Shown here: positions 1 through 5,903 of the stretch, piece after piece
Numbering within the stretch: the first letter of the stretch is position 1
How the letters are laid out: each line of letters starts with the position of its first letter
Assembly: GCA_009774895.1 (NCBI GenBank)
Contig: VSOO01000028.1
Coordinates: 1 to 11,874, forward strand
Origin: Alistipes sp.
GTDB taxonomy: Bacteria; Bacteroidota; Bacteroidia; Bacteroidales; Rikenellaceae
Reading direction: 5' to 3'
Length of the DNA: 11,874 bases
The notes under the pieces: model-generated
The model's input: only the letters and a program-made list of their open reading frames with translations
What the model was told of the DNA's origin: nothing
Database searches by the model: none
Translations under genes and position numbers: made by a program

Positions 1-10
1 GCCCGCGGGC
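1..10. repeat. Self-complementary 10-mer at the left end
   Basis: The first ten bases, gcccgcgggc, are their own reverse complement, so the window also ends with the same ten bases (11865-11874) as a direct terminal repeat. If the ends were overlapped, the molecule would become an 11,864-bp circle with a second palindromic hinge here. The arm thus stops at a short palindrome, just as it turns back at one in the centre. A chance GC-rich 10-mer is possible. Confidence 0.8.
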
Positions 11-45
11 GGATGAGGTTATGGCATTTGGACGAAGAACTGTAA
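1..45 (+). CDS. Possible 3' end of a truncated upstream gene
   Basis: Frame 1 is open from the window edge to a TAA at 43-45 and would encode the tail ARGRMRLWHLDEEL. The composition is plausible for a protein C-terminus, and the base composition becomes repetitive only after this stop. Fourteen residues are too few to identify a family, and an open stretch this short can occur by chance. If real, the gene is cut by the contig edge, so the arm end lies within coding sequence rather than at a natural replicon end. The call is tentative. Confidence 0.3.
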   Translation, partial: ARGRMRLWHLDEEL

Positions 46-100
46 CTATGTCGTTCAGCGGGTTGCGGCCAATTTTTGCGATCGGGGGTTCTGCGGGAAC

Positions 101-238
101 GGTTTGCGGCTCTTTTGAAAGCCGCGCGGGCCTGCGGTGCCCCGGAGGATGGGTTTGCGGCGAGCCGCGCGGACTCTGTGGCGCTCCGGAGGATGATCTT
201 GCGGAGACGGTTTGCGGCTCTTACGAGCCGCGCGGGCC
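101..238 (+). repeat. Three imperfect REP-like hairpin repeats
   Basis: The motif GGTTTGCGGC occurs at 101-110, 152-161 and 209-218. Each copy is followed by a variable spacer (10, 2 and 8 nt) and then GCCGCGCGG (121, 164 and 227). Copies 1 and 2 then share CCGGAGGATG (142-151 and 186-195). Each motif pair can fold. Copy 1 pairs GCGGCT with AGCCGC. Copy 3 pairs GCGGCTC (214-220) with GAGCCGC (225-231) around a 4-nt loop. Copy 2 is a minimal version. Loops differ while the stem arms are kept, as in structured intergenic repeat families such as REP elements. Function is unknown. Confidence 0.7.
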
Positions 239-241
239 GCA

Positions 242-259
242 GCCTCCGCACGCGGAGGC
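242..259. repeat. Hairpin, 8-bp perfect stem
   Basis: GCCTCCGC (242-249) and GCGGAGGC (252-259) are perfectly complementary around the two bases AC; in RNA the loop would open to four or six bases. It lies directly after the third hairpin repeat, about 140 bp before the pepP promoter. No T-tract follows, so it is not a canonical intrinsic terminator. It could be part of the repeat element, or serve as a terminator or 3'-end stabiliser of the upstream gene. Confidence 0.6.
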
Positions 260-376
260 CCGCAACTTCGCTGACGCTCCGTGCGGACACTCCGCAGGCT
301 GCGATCCGGTTTTACCGCCTCTTTTCCGCACTTCGGCTGCGCCGCGGCCGCTCCCGCGCGGCAAAATGCGCGCAAG

Positions 377-408
377 CTTGCATTTACGCACCATTTTTCG
401 TAACTTTG
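377..408 (+). promoter_or_regulatory. Bacteroidota-type promoter of pepP
   Basis: TAACTTTG at 401-408 is a full match to the Bacteroidota -7 consensus TAnnTTTG. CTTG at 377-380 lies 20 nt upstream and fits the -33 TTG element. Transcription would begin near 412-416, leaving a leader of about 35 nt before the ATG at 449. The -33 element overlaps a 10-bp palindrome, GCAAGCTTGC (372-381), which could be a repressor site or chance. Confidence 0.7.
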
Positions 409-448
409 GCTTCGTTATACCGCAAAACAACGAAAAACGCATAAGCAC

Positions 449-1840
449 ATGTTTTCAGCACAGACCTACGCCGCACGCCGCCACGAGCTGCGCACGCGCA
501 TCGGATCGGGCCTCATCCTGCTGCCCGGCAATCCGCTTACGCCCAACAACTACCCCAATAACGCCTACTACTTCCGCCAGGATTCGTCGTTCCGCTACTA
601 CTTCGGGCTGAACGTGCCGGGCGTCGCGGGATTCATCGACGCCGACTCGGGCGAGGAGGCGCTCTACGGCGACGACTTCACCGTGGAGGACATCATCTGG
701 ACCGGCCCGCAGCCCACGCTGCGCGAGATGGGCGCCGAGGTCGGCGTCGGCGCAACGCACCCCATGGCCGAATTGCAGCCCCGCCTTGCGCGCGCCATCG
801 CCCAGGGCCGCCGCATCCACTACCTGCCGCCCTACCGCGGCGAGACGAAGCTCCAGCTCTCGGCGCTGCTGGGCATCGCGCCGGCCATGCTCCACGACTA
901 CAAGTCGGTAGAGCTGATGATGGCCGTGGCCGAAATGCGCGAGAAGAAGAGCGCCGAGGAGATCGAGGCCCTCGAACGGGCCTTCGGCATCGGCTACCGC
1001 ATGCACACCACAGCCATGCGGATGTGCCGCCCGGGCGTTGTGGAGCGCGAAATCGCGGGTGCCATCGAGGGCATCGCCAAATCCTACGGCCAGGGGGTGT
1101 CATTCCCCTCGATCGTATCGCAGCACGGCGAGACGCTGCATAACCTCAACGCCGACGGCGTGCTGGAGGAGGGCCGCCTGCTGCTGTGCGACGCCGGCGG
1201 CGAGAGCTGCGAGGGCTACTGCTCCGACCACACGCGAACGTACCCCGTGAGCGGCCGGTTCACGCAGAAACAGAAAGACGTATACAACATCGTGCTGGCT
1301 GCGCACGACCGCGTGGCCGAAATCGTGAAGCCCCATATGATGTACCGCGAGGTGCACGAAACCGCCTACCTCACCCTCGCCGAGGGACTCATCGGCCTCG
1401 GGCTGCTGCACGGCACGGCCTCCGACGCCGTGGCTTCGGGTGCCATGACGATGCTCATGCCCCACGGTCTGGGCCACGGCATGGGCATGGACGTGCACGA
1501 CTGCGAGGCGATGGGCGAACGCAGCTTCGACTTCTCGTCGATCGCCGAGCGTGCGGCGCGCTCGGCCACCTGCATCTACCGCGCGGCCTGGCGTCTGGAG
1601 CCGGGCACGGTGCTGACCGACGAACCGGGACTCTACTTCATCCCCGCGCTGATCGACAAGTGCCGCGCCGAGGGCAAATATGCGGGCATCGTCGATTACG
1701 ACGCCCTGGAGGCCTACCGCGACTTCGGCGGCATCCGCATCGAGGACGACCTGCTGGTGACCGAAACGGGCAACCGCATGCTGGGCGACCGCAAGATCCC
1801 CGTAACGGTCGAGGAGCTGGAAGCCGTGGTCGGAAAATAA
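449..1840 (+). CDS. pepP: Xaa-Pro aminopeptidase (aminopeptidase P, M24 family)
   Basis: This cytosolic dimetal (typically Mn) peptidase releases the N-terminal residue from peptides with proline in position 2. The 463-aa product has the two-domain layout of the family. The N-terminal creatinase-like AMP_N domain covers about 1-140, with the hallmark FRQDSSFRYYFGL near 42-54. The pita-bread catalytic domain covers about 170-455. All five metal ligands are recognisable: Asp248 (LLCDAGG), Asp260 (SDHTRTYP), His343 (HGLGHGMG), Glu392 (TDEPGLYF) and Glu432 (RIEDD). His339 and His350 match the accessory active-site histidines. The two Asp ligands are 12 residues apart, one more than I recall for E. 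coli PepP. There is no signal peptide. The ATG at 449 follows a good promoter at a suitable distance and lacks a Shine-Dalgarno, as is usual in Bacteroidota. It lies 61 bp before mqnB on the same strand and may share its transcript. Confidence 0.95.
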   Translation: MFSAQTYAARRHELRTRIGSGLILLPGNPLTPNNYPNNAYYFRQDSSFRYYFGLNVPGVAGFIDADSGEEALYGDDFTVEDIIWTGPQPTLREMGAEVGVGATHPMAELQPRLARAIAQGRRIHYLPPYRGETKLQLSALLGIAPAMLHDYKSVELMMAVAEMREKKSAEEIEALERAFGIGYRMHTTAMRMCRPGVVEREIAGAIEGIAKSYGQGVSFPSIVSQHGETLHNLNADGVLEEGRLLLCDAGGESCEGYCSDHTRTYPVSGRFTQKQKDVYNIVLAAHDRVAEIVKPHMMYREVHETAYLTLAEGLIGLGLLHGTASDAVASGAMTMLMPHGLGHGMGMDVHDCEAMGERSFDFSSIAERAARSATCIYRAAWRLEPGTVLTDEPGLYFIPALIDKCRAEGKYAGIVDYDALEAYRDFGGIRIEDDLLVTETGNRMLGDRKIPVTVEELEAVVGK

Positions 1841-1851
1841 TCCCCGCGGCA

Positions 1852-1886
1852 CGGACCGCAGGGCCTGCCGGGGCTCCTGCGGTCCG
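1852..1886 (+). terminator. Stem-loop between pepP and mqnB
   Basis: CGGACCGCAGG (1852-1862) pairs perfectly with CCTGCGGTCCG (1876-1886), giving an 11-bp, mostly GC stem with a 13-nt loop. It begins 12 bases after the pepP stop and ends 15 bases before the mqnB start. No T-tract follows, so a standard intrinsic terminator is unlikely. It could give partial termination or stabilise the 3' end of the pepP message, allowing different levels of pepP and mqnB. The structure is certain on paper; the role is inferred. Confidence 0.55.
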
Positions 1887-1901
1887 CGTCCGGAAAAACG
1901 C

Positions 1902-2429
1902 ATGCCAATGAAAACCGTCGTTCTGTTTCCTACCGTCGAGGAGGGCAAGGAGTTCATCCTCGGAGAACCGCCCGTGGCCACTTTCGTCTCGGGCGTGGGT
2001 GCCGCGGAGACCGCCGCCGCCGTGGTGCGGGCCGTACGGGCCAAGAAACCCGACCTGGTGCTTCTGGCGGGCATCGCCGGCGCCTACGACCGCACGATCC
2101 CCGTAGGCACGGTGTTCGAGGTGACGAGCGAGCGCACGGCGGCACTGCCCGCGCGCTACCGTGCGGAGTACACGGTGCCTCCGGTGACGGACCTGCCCGA
2201 AGCCGCGTCGAACACCTCCGACCGCATGGGCACCGAGGCGGAGGGCGCCCGACTCGAAAACATGGAGGGCGCCGCGCTCTTCGCCGCATGTGCGGCGCTG
2301 GGGGTCCGGTGCTGCGAAATACGAGCCGTGGCAAACTACGTGGGCGACCCGTTCGAGCAGTGGGACATCCCCTGCGCCGTGACAAACCTCACCGAGACGC
2401 TGCGCGACCTCTTCGCCGACGCGGAGTAG
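1902..2429 (+). CDS. mqnB: Futalosine hydrolase
   Basis: MqnB cleaves futalosine to hypoxanthine and dehypoxanthine futalosine in the futalosine (alternative) route to menaquinone, in the cytosol. The 175-aa product has the nucleoside phosphorylase / MTA-SAH nucleosidase fold: an N-terminal strand KTVVLFPTVEEG, a glycine-rich FVSGVGAAET, and LLAGIAGAYD followed by VGTVFEV. The ribose-binding signature ENMEGAALF lies at 119-127 with Glu122. The late IRAVANYVGD carries Asn145 and Asp149, where nucleosidases have the purine-contacting acidic residue. It is shorter than many homologues; the segment between about 75 and 115 looks compact. Two in-frame ATGs (1902 and 1908) are possible starts, and the second would give MKTVVLF. 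Other nucleosidases such as MTA/SAH nucleosidase are alternatives, but mqnD 256 bp downstream strongly favours MqnB. Confidence 0.87.
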   Translation: MPMKTVVLFPTVEEGKEFILGEPPVATFVSGVGAAETAAAVVRAVRAKKPDLVLLAGIAGAYDRTIPVGTVFEVTSERTAALPARYRAEYTVPPVTDLPEAASNTSDRMGTEAEGARLENMEGAALFAACAALGVRCCEIRAVANYVGDPFEQWDIPCAVTNLTETLRDLFADAE

Positions 2430-2685
2430 GCCGCGGACAGTGCGGACTTTCCTGCGGCACGACCGACGTGCGGAAACGTTCCGCACCGCATCGCCGGGCA
2501 AGAGCTTTTCCGACCCTCCGGACGCAGCGCCGGAGCGTGAAATCCCAGCCGGGAAACGAATGTTCCCGTCAGGCCGAGCGCGGCACCGAACACGGTCCGG
2601 GCATTGTCCTGGCGCGAAAACAACCGACCCGCGACTGTCCGTGCAGCGCACGCAAGCACCGGCCGGGCGATAAAAACAAACGACC
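2430..2685. other. 256-bp gap between mqnB and mqnD, hairpin-rich
   Basis: I see no gene and no TAnnTTTG promoter on the coding strand. The gap holds a perfect 8-bp hairpin (2468-2486), a second small hairpin (CTCCGG 2516-2521 / CCGGAG 2530-2535), and a 5-bp pairing GGGAA 2551-2555 / TTCCC 2563-2567. The last 20 bases before mqnD become A-rich (gataaaaacaaacgacc), as is typical of Bacteroidota translation start regions. Without a visible promoter, mqnD may be read from the pepP-mqnB transcript. Confidence 0.6.
2468..2486 (+). terminator. Hairpin downstream of mqnB
   Basis: GTGCGGAA (2468-2475) pairs perfectly with TTCCGCAC (2479-2486) around a 3-nt loop, 38 bases after the mqnB stop. No run of T follows on either strand. 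It may act as a weak or factor-assisted terminator or as a 3'-end stabiliser between mqnB and mqnD. Confidence 0.45.
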
Positions 2686-3531
2686 ATGCACCTCGAATTA
2701 TCCATCTCCCCCTGTCCCAACGACACCTTTATGTTCGATGCGCTGCTCGGCGGCCGCATCGACTGCGAAGGGCTGACGTTCGCCCCCGCATTCCACGACA
2801 TCGAGGAGCTGAACCGCGCCCTGCGCGACGCCGCACCCGGTGCGGGCCCCGACATGAGCAAGGTCAGCTGCGCCCTGCTGCCCGAAATCGCCGACCGCTA
2901 CGAAGTGCTCGACAGCGGCGCGGCGCTCGGACGCGGCAACGGCCCCCTGCTCGTACGGCGCCGCGGCGACCGCACGCCCCTGCGGCACGTTGCCGTACCG
3001 GGCCTGCACACCACGGCCAACGCCCTCCTGCGGCTGCTCCATCCCGAGATCATGGAACGCACGCCCGTGCTCTTCTCCGAAATCGCTGCCGCCGTCGAAC
3101 GCGGCGACTACGACGCGGGAGTGCTCATCCACGAGGGGCGTTTCGTCTTCGGCGCCCGCAACCTCGAACGGGTCGCCGACCTCGGCGAGGAGTGGGAGGC
3201 CCGCACGGGACTGCCCCTGCCGCTCGGCGCCATCGTCGTGCGGCGCACGCTGCCCGAAGCCGTGCGCCGGCGGTGTGCCGCGGTGCTGCGCCGCAGCATC
3301 GAGTACGCTTTCGCCCACCCCGGGGTCTCGCGGCCCTTCGTCCGGGCCCATGCCCGGGAGCTGGACGACGCCGTGACCGACGCCCACATCGCACTCTTCG
3401 TGAACGAATACTCGCTCTCGCTCGGTGCGGAAGGACGCAGCGCCCTCGAAACCCTCGCCCCCGGCGCTCTCGGAACACCCGGAACACCGGACGCCGCCGC
3501 CGAACAGCTGCGCCCCGGCTATTATATATAG
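2686..3531 (+). CDS. mqnD: 1,4-dihydroxy-6-naphthoate synthase
   Basis: MqnD converts cyclic dehypoxanthine futalosine to 1,4-dihydroxy-6-naphthoate, the last ring-forming step of the futalosine menaquinone pathway. The 281-aa product is full length and has the periplasmic-binding-protein-like fold without a signal peptide, as expected for this cytosolic enzyme. Family motifs run in order: LSISPCPNDTF (5-15), DMSKVS near 63-68, LGRGNGPLLV near 84-93, PGLHTTANALLRLL near 105-118, FSEI, then the GVLIHEGRF segment. His149 there corresponds to the catalytic His I recall from the Thermus enzyme. DLGEEWEARTGLPLPLG follows. MqnA is the closest relative, but the SPCPNDTF start and IHEGRF are MqnD hallmarks. 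The ATG at 2686 puts LSISPCPNDTF at the very N-terminus, as in the family. mqnB precedes it on the same strand. Confidence 0.95.
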   Translation: MHLELSISPCPNDTFMFDALLGGRIDCEGLTFAPAFHDIEELNRALRDAAPGAGPDMSKVSCALLPEIADRYEVLDSGAALGRGNGPLLVRRRGDRTPLRHVAVPGLHTTANALLRLLHPEIMERTPVLFSEIAAAVERGDYDAGVLIHEGRFVFGARNLERVADLGEEWEARTGLPLPLGAIVVRRTLPEAVRRRCAAVLRRSIEYAFAHPGVSRPFVRAHARELDDAVTDAHIALFVNEYSLSLGAEGRSALETLAPGALGTPGTPDAAAEQLRPGYYI

Positions 3532-3570
3532 GTCCCGCGCACCGTGCCCTGCACACTCCCGCATGCGGCC

Positions 3571-3598
3571 GGTGCGGAAGCCGCGTCCGGCCCGCACC
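3571..3598 (+). terminator. Stem-loop downstream of mqnD
   Basis: GGTGCGG (3571-3577) pairs with CCGCACC (3592-3598) around a 14-nt GC-rich loop, 39 bases after the mqnD stop. No T-tract follows, so termination here would be weak or factor dependent. A competing pairing GCGG/CCGC inside the same stretch is also possible. Confidence 0.4.
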
Positions 3599-3630
3599 CC
3601 GCCGCAGCGCACGGAATGCGAAAAGTCCTC

Positions 3631-3656
3631 CGCACGAACGATTTTTCCCGCACGAA
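3631..3656 (+). repeat. Direct repeat CGCACGAA just upstream of the fusA2 promoter
   Basis: CGCACGAA occurs at 3631-3638 and again at 3649-3656, 18 bases apart, immediately upstream of the -33 element at 3658. This is about the spacing of two helical turns (21 bp) less three. An activator-binding pair is possible, but an 8-mer repeat in GC-rich DNA can also be chance. Confidence 0.35.
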
Positions 3657-3657
3657 G

Positions 3658-3687
3658 CTTGGATATGTCGAATTTTTCGTATATTTA
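3658..3687 (+). promoter_or_regulatory. Bacteroidota-type promoter of fusA2
   Basis: CTTG at 3658-3661 and TATATTTA at 3680-3687 are separated by 18 nt. They match the -33 TTG and -7 TAnnTTTG elements except for the last base of the -7 box. Transcription would start near 3692-3696, giving a leader of about 50-55 nt. A short inverted pair CGAA/TTCG (3669-3672 and 3676-3679) lies in the spacer. In B. thetaiotaomicron the homologous gene is activated by the CRP-family regulator Cur; I cannot confirm a Cur site here. Confidence 0.6.
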
Positions 3688-3691
3688 TAGT

Positions 3692-3718
3692 CGGCAACAC
3701 CCCGCAGCGGGAATGCCG
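3692..3718 (+). promoter_or_regulatory. 5' leader hairpin of fusA2
   Basis: CGGCA (3692-3696) pairs with TGCCG (3714-3718), and inside it CCCG (3701-3704) pairs with CGGG (3708-3711) around the loop CAG, with internal-loop bases ACAC and AA. The structure begins almost exactly where transcription is predicted to start and ends 28 bases before the ATG. It may protect the 5' end of the message or tune translation. The start region itself (ataaacttcaagcgat) stays unpaired and AT-rich. Confidence 0.5.
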
Positions 3719-3746
3719 TGCGAAAAACCTATAAACTTCAAGCGAT

Positions 3747-5903
3747 ATGAAAAATTATTCAGCCAAGGAGATCAAGAACATCGTTCTGATCGGCGCTCCG
3801 GGAACGGGAAAGACCACGCTTGCCGAGGCCATGGCCTACGAGGGCAAAGTGATCGACCGCAGGGGTAGCATCGAAACGAACAACACGCTGTCGGACAACA
3901 CCGACATCGAGCACGAATACAAACGTTCGATCTACTCGACCATCCTCTTCACGGAGTTCATGGATCGCAAACTCAATATCATCGACTGCCCCGGTTCGGA
4001 CGACTTCTGCGGCAGCCTCTTCTCCGCATTTAAGGTCGGCGACGTGGGCGTGTGCCTCTTCAATGCCCAGAACGGCTGGGAGGTGGGCAGCGAGATCCAG
4101 GCCCGCTATGCGCGCGCGCTGAACAAGCCCGTCATCGGCGTCATCAACCAGCTCGACGCCGACAAGGCCTCGTTCGAGGCCACGCTCGACTCGATCCGCG
4201 CCGCTTCGCGCGTGAAACCCGTCATCGTGCAGTATCCCGTCAATCAGGGCGCCGGATTCGACGCTTTCATCGACGTGCTGCTCATGAAGATGTACCGCTT
4301 CAAGGACCAAGACGGCCACCGCGAGGAGCTGGAGATTCCGGCTTCGGAGCTCGAACGCGCCCAGGCCCTCAACAAGGAGCTGGTCGAAGCGGCCGCCGAA
4401 CACGACGAAGCGCTCATGGAGCTCTACTTCGAGAAGGGCACCCTCACGCAGGACGACATCCGCAACGGACTGAAAATCGGCCTTGCGAACCGCGATGTGC
4501 TGCCCATCTTCTGCACCAGCGGCAAGCGCGACATCGGCACCAAGCGACTCATGGAGTTCATCATCAACGTGGCCCCCGGCCCGCTGAAGGCTCCGAAGTT
4601 CCTCACCGTCGAGGGCGAGGAGGTGGCCGCCGACGCCGAGCAGCCGTCCGTGGCATTCGTATTCAAGAGCCAGCTCGAACAGCACATCGGGGAAATATCC
4701 TACTTCCGCGTGATCCGCGGCCGCATCGCCGAAGGCATGGAGCTGGTCAATGCGCGCACGGGCAACAAGGAGAAGCTCTCGCAGCTCTTCGCCGTGGCGG
4801 GCAAGAACCGCATCAAGGTCACGGAGCTCTCGGCCGGCGACATCGGCTGCACGGTGAAGTTGAAGGGCACGCGCACCAACGACACGCTGTGCGCCCCCGG
4901 CGCCCCCGTACGGATCGAGCCGATCGTCTTCCCCGAGCCGCGCTACCGCGCTGCCGTCAAGGCCAAGGAGCAGGGCGACGAGGAGAAGCTGGGCAAGGCG
5001 CTCAACGACGCCAAATACGAAGACCCCACGATCCTCGTGGATTACTCCAAGGAGCTCAAGCAGACCATCGTGCAAGGTCAGGGCGAACACCACCTGAACA
5101 TCCTGCGCTCGCGCATCGCCGCCGAGACCAAGATCCAATACGACTACATCGCGCCGCGCATACCTTACCGCGAGACGATCACCAAGGTGTCGCAGGCCGA
5201 CTACCGCCACAAGAAGCAGTCGGGCGGCGCCGGACAGTTCGGCGAGGTGCACATGATCGTGGAGCCCTACTGCGAGGGCATGCCCGAACCGAAAAACTAC
5301 AAGGTGCCGGGCAAGGGCGACATGGTGGTGAACGTCAAGACCAAGGAGGAGTACGACCTGCCGTGGGGCGGCAAGTTGCAGTTCTACAGCGCCATCGTGG
5401 GCGGCGCCATCGACGCGCGCTTCATGCCGGCCATCCTCAAGGGCATCATGGAGAAGATGGACGAGGGTCCGCTGACAGGCTCCTACGCCCGTGACATCCG
5501 CGTGGTGATCTACGACGGCAAGATGCATCCGGTGGACTCGAACGAGATTTCGTTCAAGCTGGCGGCCCGCAACGCCTTCAAGGAGGCGTTCCGCAACGCC
5601 GGCCCCAAGATCATGGAGCCGATCTACTCGGTCGAGGTCCTCACGCCCAGCGAATACATGGGCGCCGTGATGAGCGACCTTCAGAACCGCCGCGCGATGA
5701 TCGAAGGCATGGAGTCCGAAAAGGGCTTCGACCGCCTCAACGCCCGCGTGCCGCTGGCCGAACTCTATCGCTACTCCACGACCCTCTCGTCGCTCACCTC
5801 GGGATCGGCGACCTACTCGATGAAGTTCGCATCCTACGAGCAGGTGCCCGCCGACGTGCAGGAGAAGCTGCTCAAGGCCTACAACGACACCGACGAGGAG
5901 TAA
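3747..5903 (+). CDS. fusA2: Elongation factor G paralogue (EF-G2 type, GTPase motifs degenerate)
   Basis: The 718-aa product has all EF-G domains: G (about 1-290), II (about 300-390), III (about 400-475), IV (about 480-605) and V (about 610-700). The P-loop GAPGTGKT (16-23) is intact. The other GTPase motifs are altered. Switch I reads RSIYS (60-64) where canonical EF-G has RGITI. Switch II reads DCPGSDDF (80-87) for DTPGHVDF, so the catalytic His is Ser84. G4 is NQLD (134-137) instead of NKMD. Domain IV keeps KKQSGGAGQFGEV and the tip His594 (YDGKMHPVDS), so ribosome translocation is probably retained. This matches, from memory, B. thetaiotaomicron EF-G2 (BT2167), a GTPase-deficient paralogue used in carbon starvation. 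It is not in a str operon (no rpsL, rpsG or tuf nearby), which supports a paralogue over housekeeping fusA. The start follows an AT-rich, SD-less leader. The 3' end runs into the palindrome centre. Confidence 0.93.
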   Translation: MKNYSAKEIKNIVLIGAPGTGKTTLAEAMAYEGKVIDRRGSIETNNTLSDNTDIEHEYKRSIYSTILFTEFMDRKLNIIDCPGSDDFCGSLFSAFKVGDVGVCLFNAQNGWEVGSEIQARYARALNKPVIGVINQLDADKASFEATLDSIRAASRVKPVIVQYPVNQGAGFDAFIDVLLMKMYRFKDQDGHREELEIPASELERAQALNKELVEAAAEHDEALMELYFEKGTLTQDDIRNGLKIGLANRDVLPIFCTSGKRDIGTKRLMEFIINVAPGPLKAPKFLTVEGEEVAADAEQPSVAFVFKSQLEQHIGEISYFRVIRGRIAEGMELVNARTGNKEKLSQLFAVAGKNRIKVTELSAGDIGCTVKLKGTRTNDTLCAPGAPVRIEPIVFPEPRYRAAVKAKEQGDEEKLGKALNDAKYEDPTILVDYSKELKQTIVQGQGEHHLNILRSRIAAETKIQYDYIAPRIPYRETITKVSQADYRHKKQSGGAGQFGEVHMIVEPYCEGMPEPKNYKVPGKGDMVVNVKTKEEYDLPWGGKLQFYSAIVGGAIDARFMPAILKGIMEKMDEGPLTGSYARDIRVVIYDGKMHPVDSNEISFKLAARNAFKEAFRNAGPKIMEPIYSVEVLTPSEYMGAVMSDLQNRRAMIEGMESEKGFDRLNARVPLAELYRYSTTLSSLTSGSATYSMKFASYEQVPADVQEKLLKAYNDTDEE

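Larger units (their letters stand above)
46..448. other. 403-bp non-coding region upstream of pepP, repeat-rich
   Basis: No convincing gene lies here. From left to right it holds three imperfect hairpin repeats (101-238), a strong 8-bp stem with a 2-nt loop (242-259), a 5-bp hairpin (gcgga 283-287 / tccgc 291-295, loop cac), a 10-bp palindrome (372-381) and the probable pepP promoter (377-408). Several open frames cross it, but their Arg-, Ala- and Cys-rich translations look like by-products of the GC-rich repeats. One runs across the pepP promoter and into pepP, which argues against it being a gene. Confidence 0.7.
3532..3746. other. 215-bp intergenic region between mqnD and fusA2
   Basis: The region is non-coding. 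Its first half is GC-rich and holds a 7-bp stem-loop (3571-3598) that may mark the end of the mqn transcript. The second half turns AT-rich and contains an 8-bp direct repeat CGCACGAA (3631-3638 and 3649-3656), the fusA2 promoter (3658-3687) and a structured leader (3692-3718). The clear change in composition supports an independent transcription unit for fusA2. Confidence 0.6.

Noticed and set aside
101..238. CRISPR array
   Set aside because: Only three imperfect units, with diverged spacers of unequal length and no cas gene. The units are self-complementary with varying loops, which fits a REP-like repeat better.
21..611. A 196-codon frame with repeated VCGS/VCGE peptides across the region upstream of pepP
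   Set aside because: It crosses the pepP promoter and overlaps pepP by 163 bases. The repeated peptides follow from the DNA hairpin repeats being spaced by multiples of three.
3669..3679. A CRP/Cur-type operator in the fusA2 promoter spacer
   Set aside because: Only CGAA/TTCG pairs, and extending outward breaks the symmetry. This is too short to call a binding site.
2604..3734. A 376-codon Arg-rich frame overlapping mqnD
   Set aside because: The mqnD frame shows all family motifs, whereas this one is low-complexity Arg/Pro/Ala. It runs on past the mqnD stop and over the fusA2 promoter.
4052..5494. A 480-codon frame overlapping fusA2 on the same strand (and its mirror at 6381-7823)
   Set aside because: An Arg/Gly/His-rich out-of-frame shadow of the EF-G coding sequence with no recognisable motif.
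3759..5528. A 589-codon open frame antisense to fusA2 (and its mirror at 6347-8116)
   Set aside because: It lies fully opposite a gene with clear EF-G motifs. Its His-, Val-, Leu- and Asp-rich translation is what GC-rich third positions produce on the complementary strand. No domain is recognisable.
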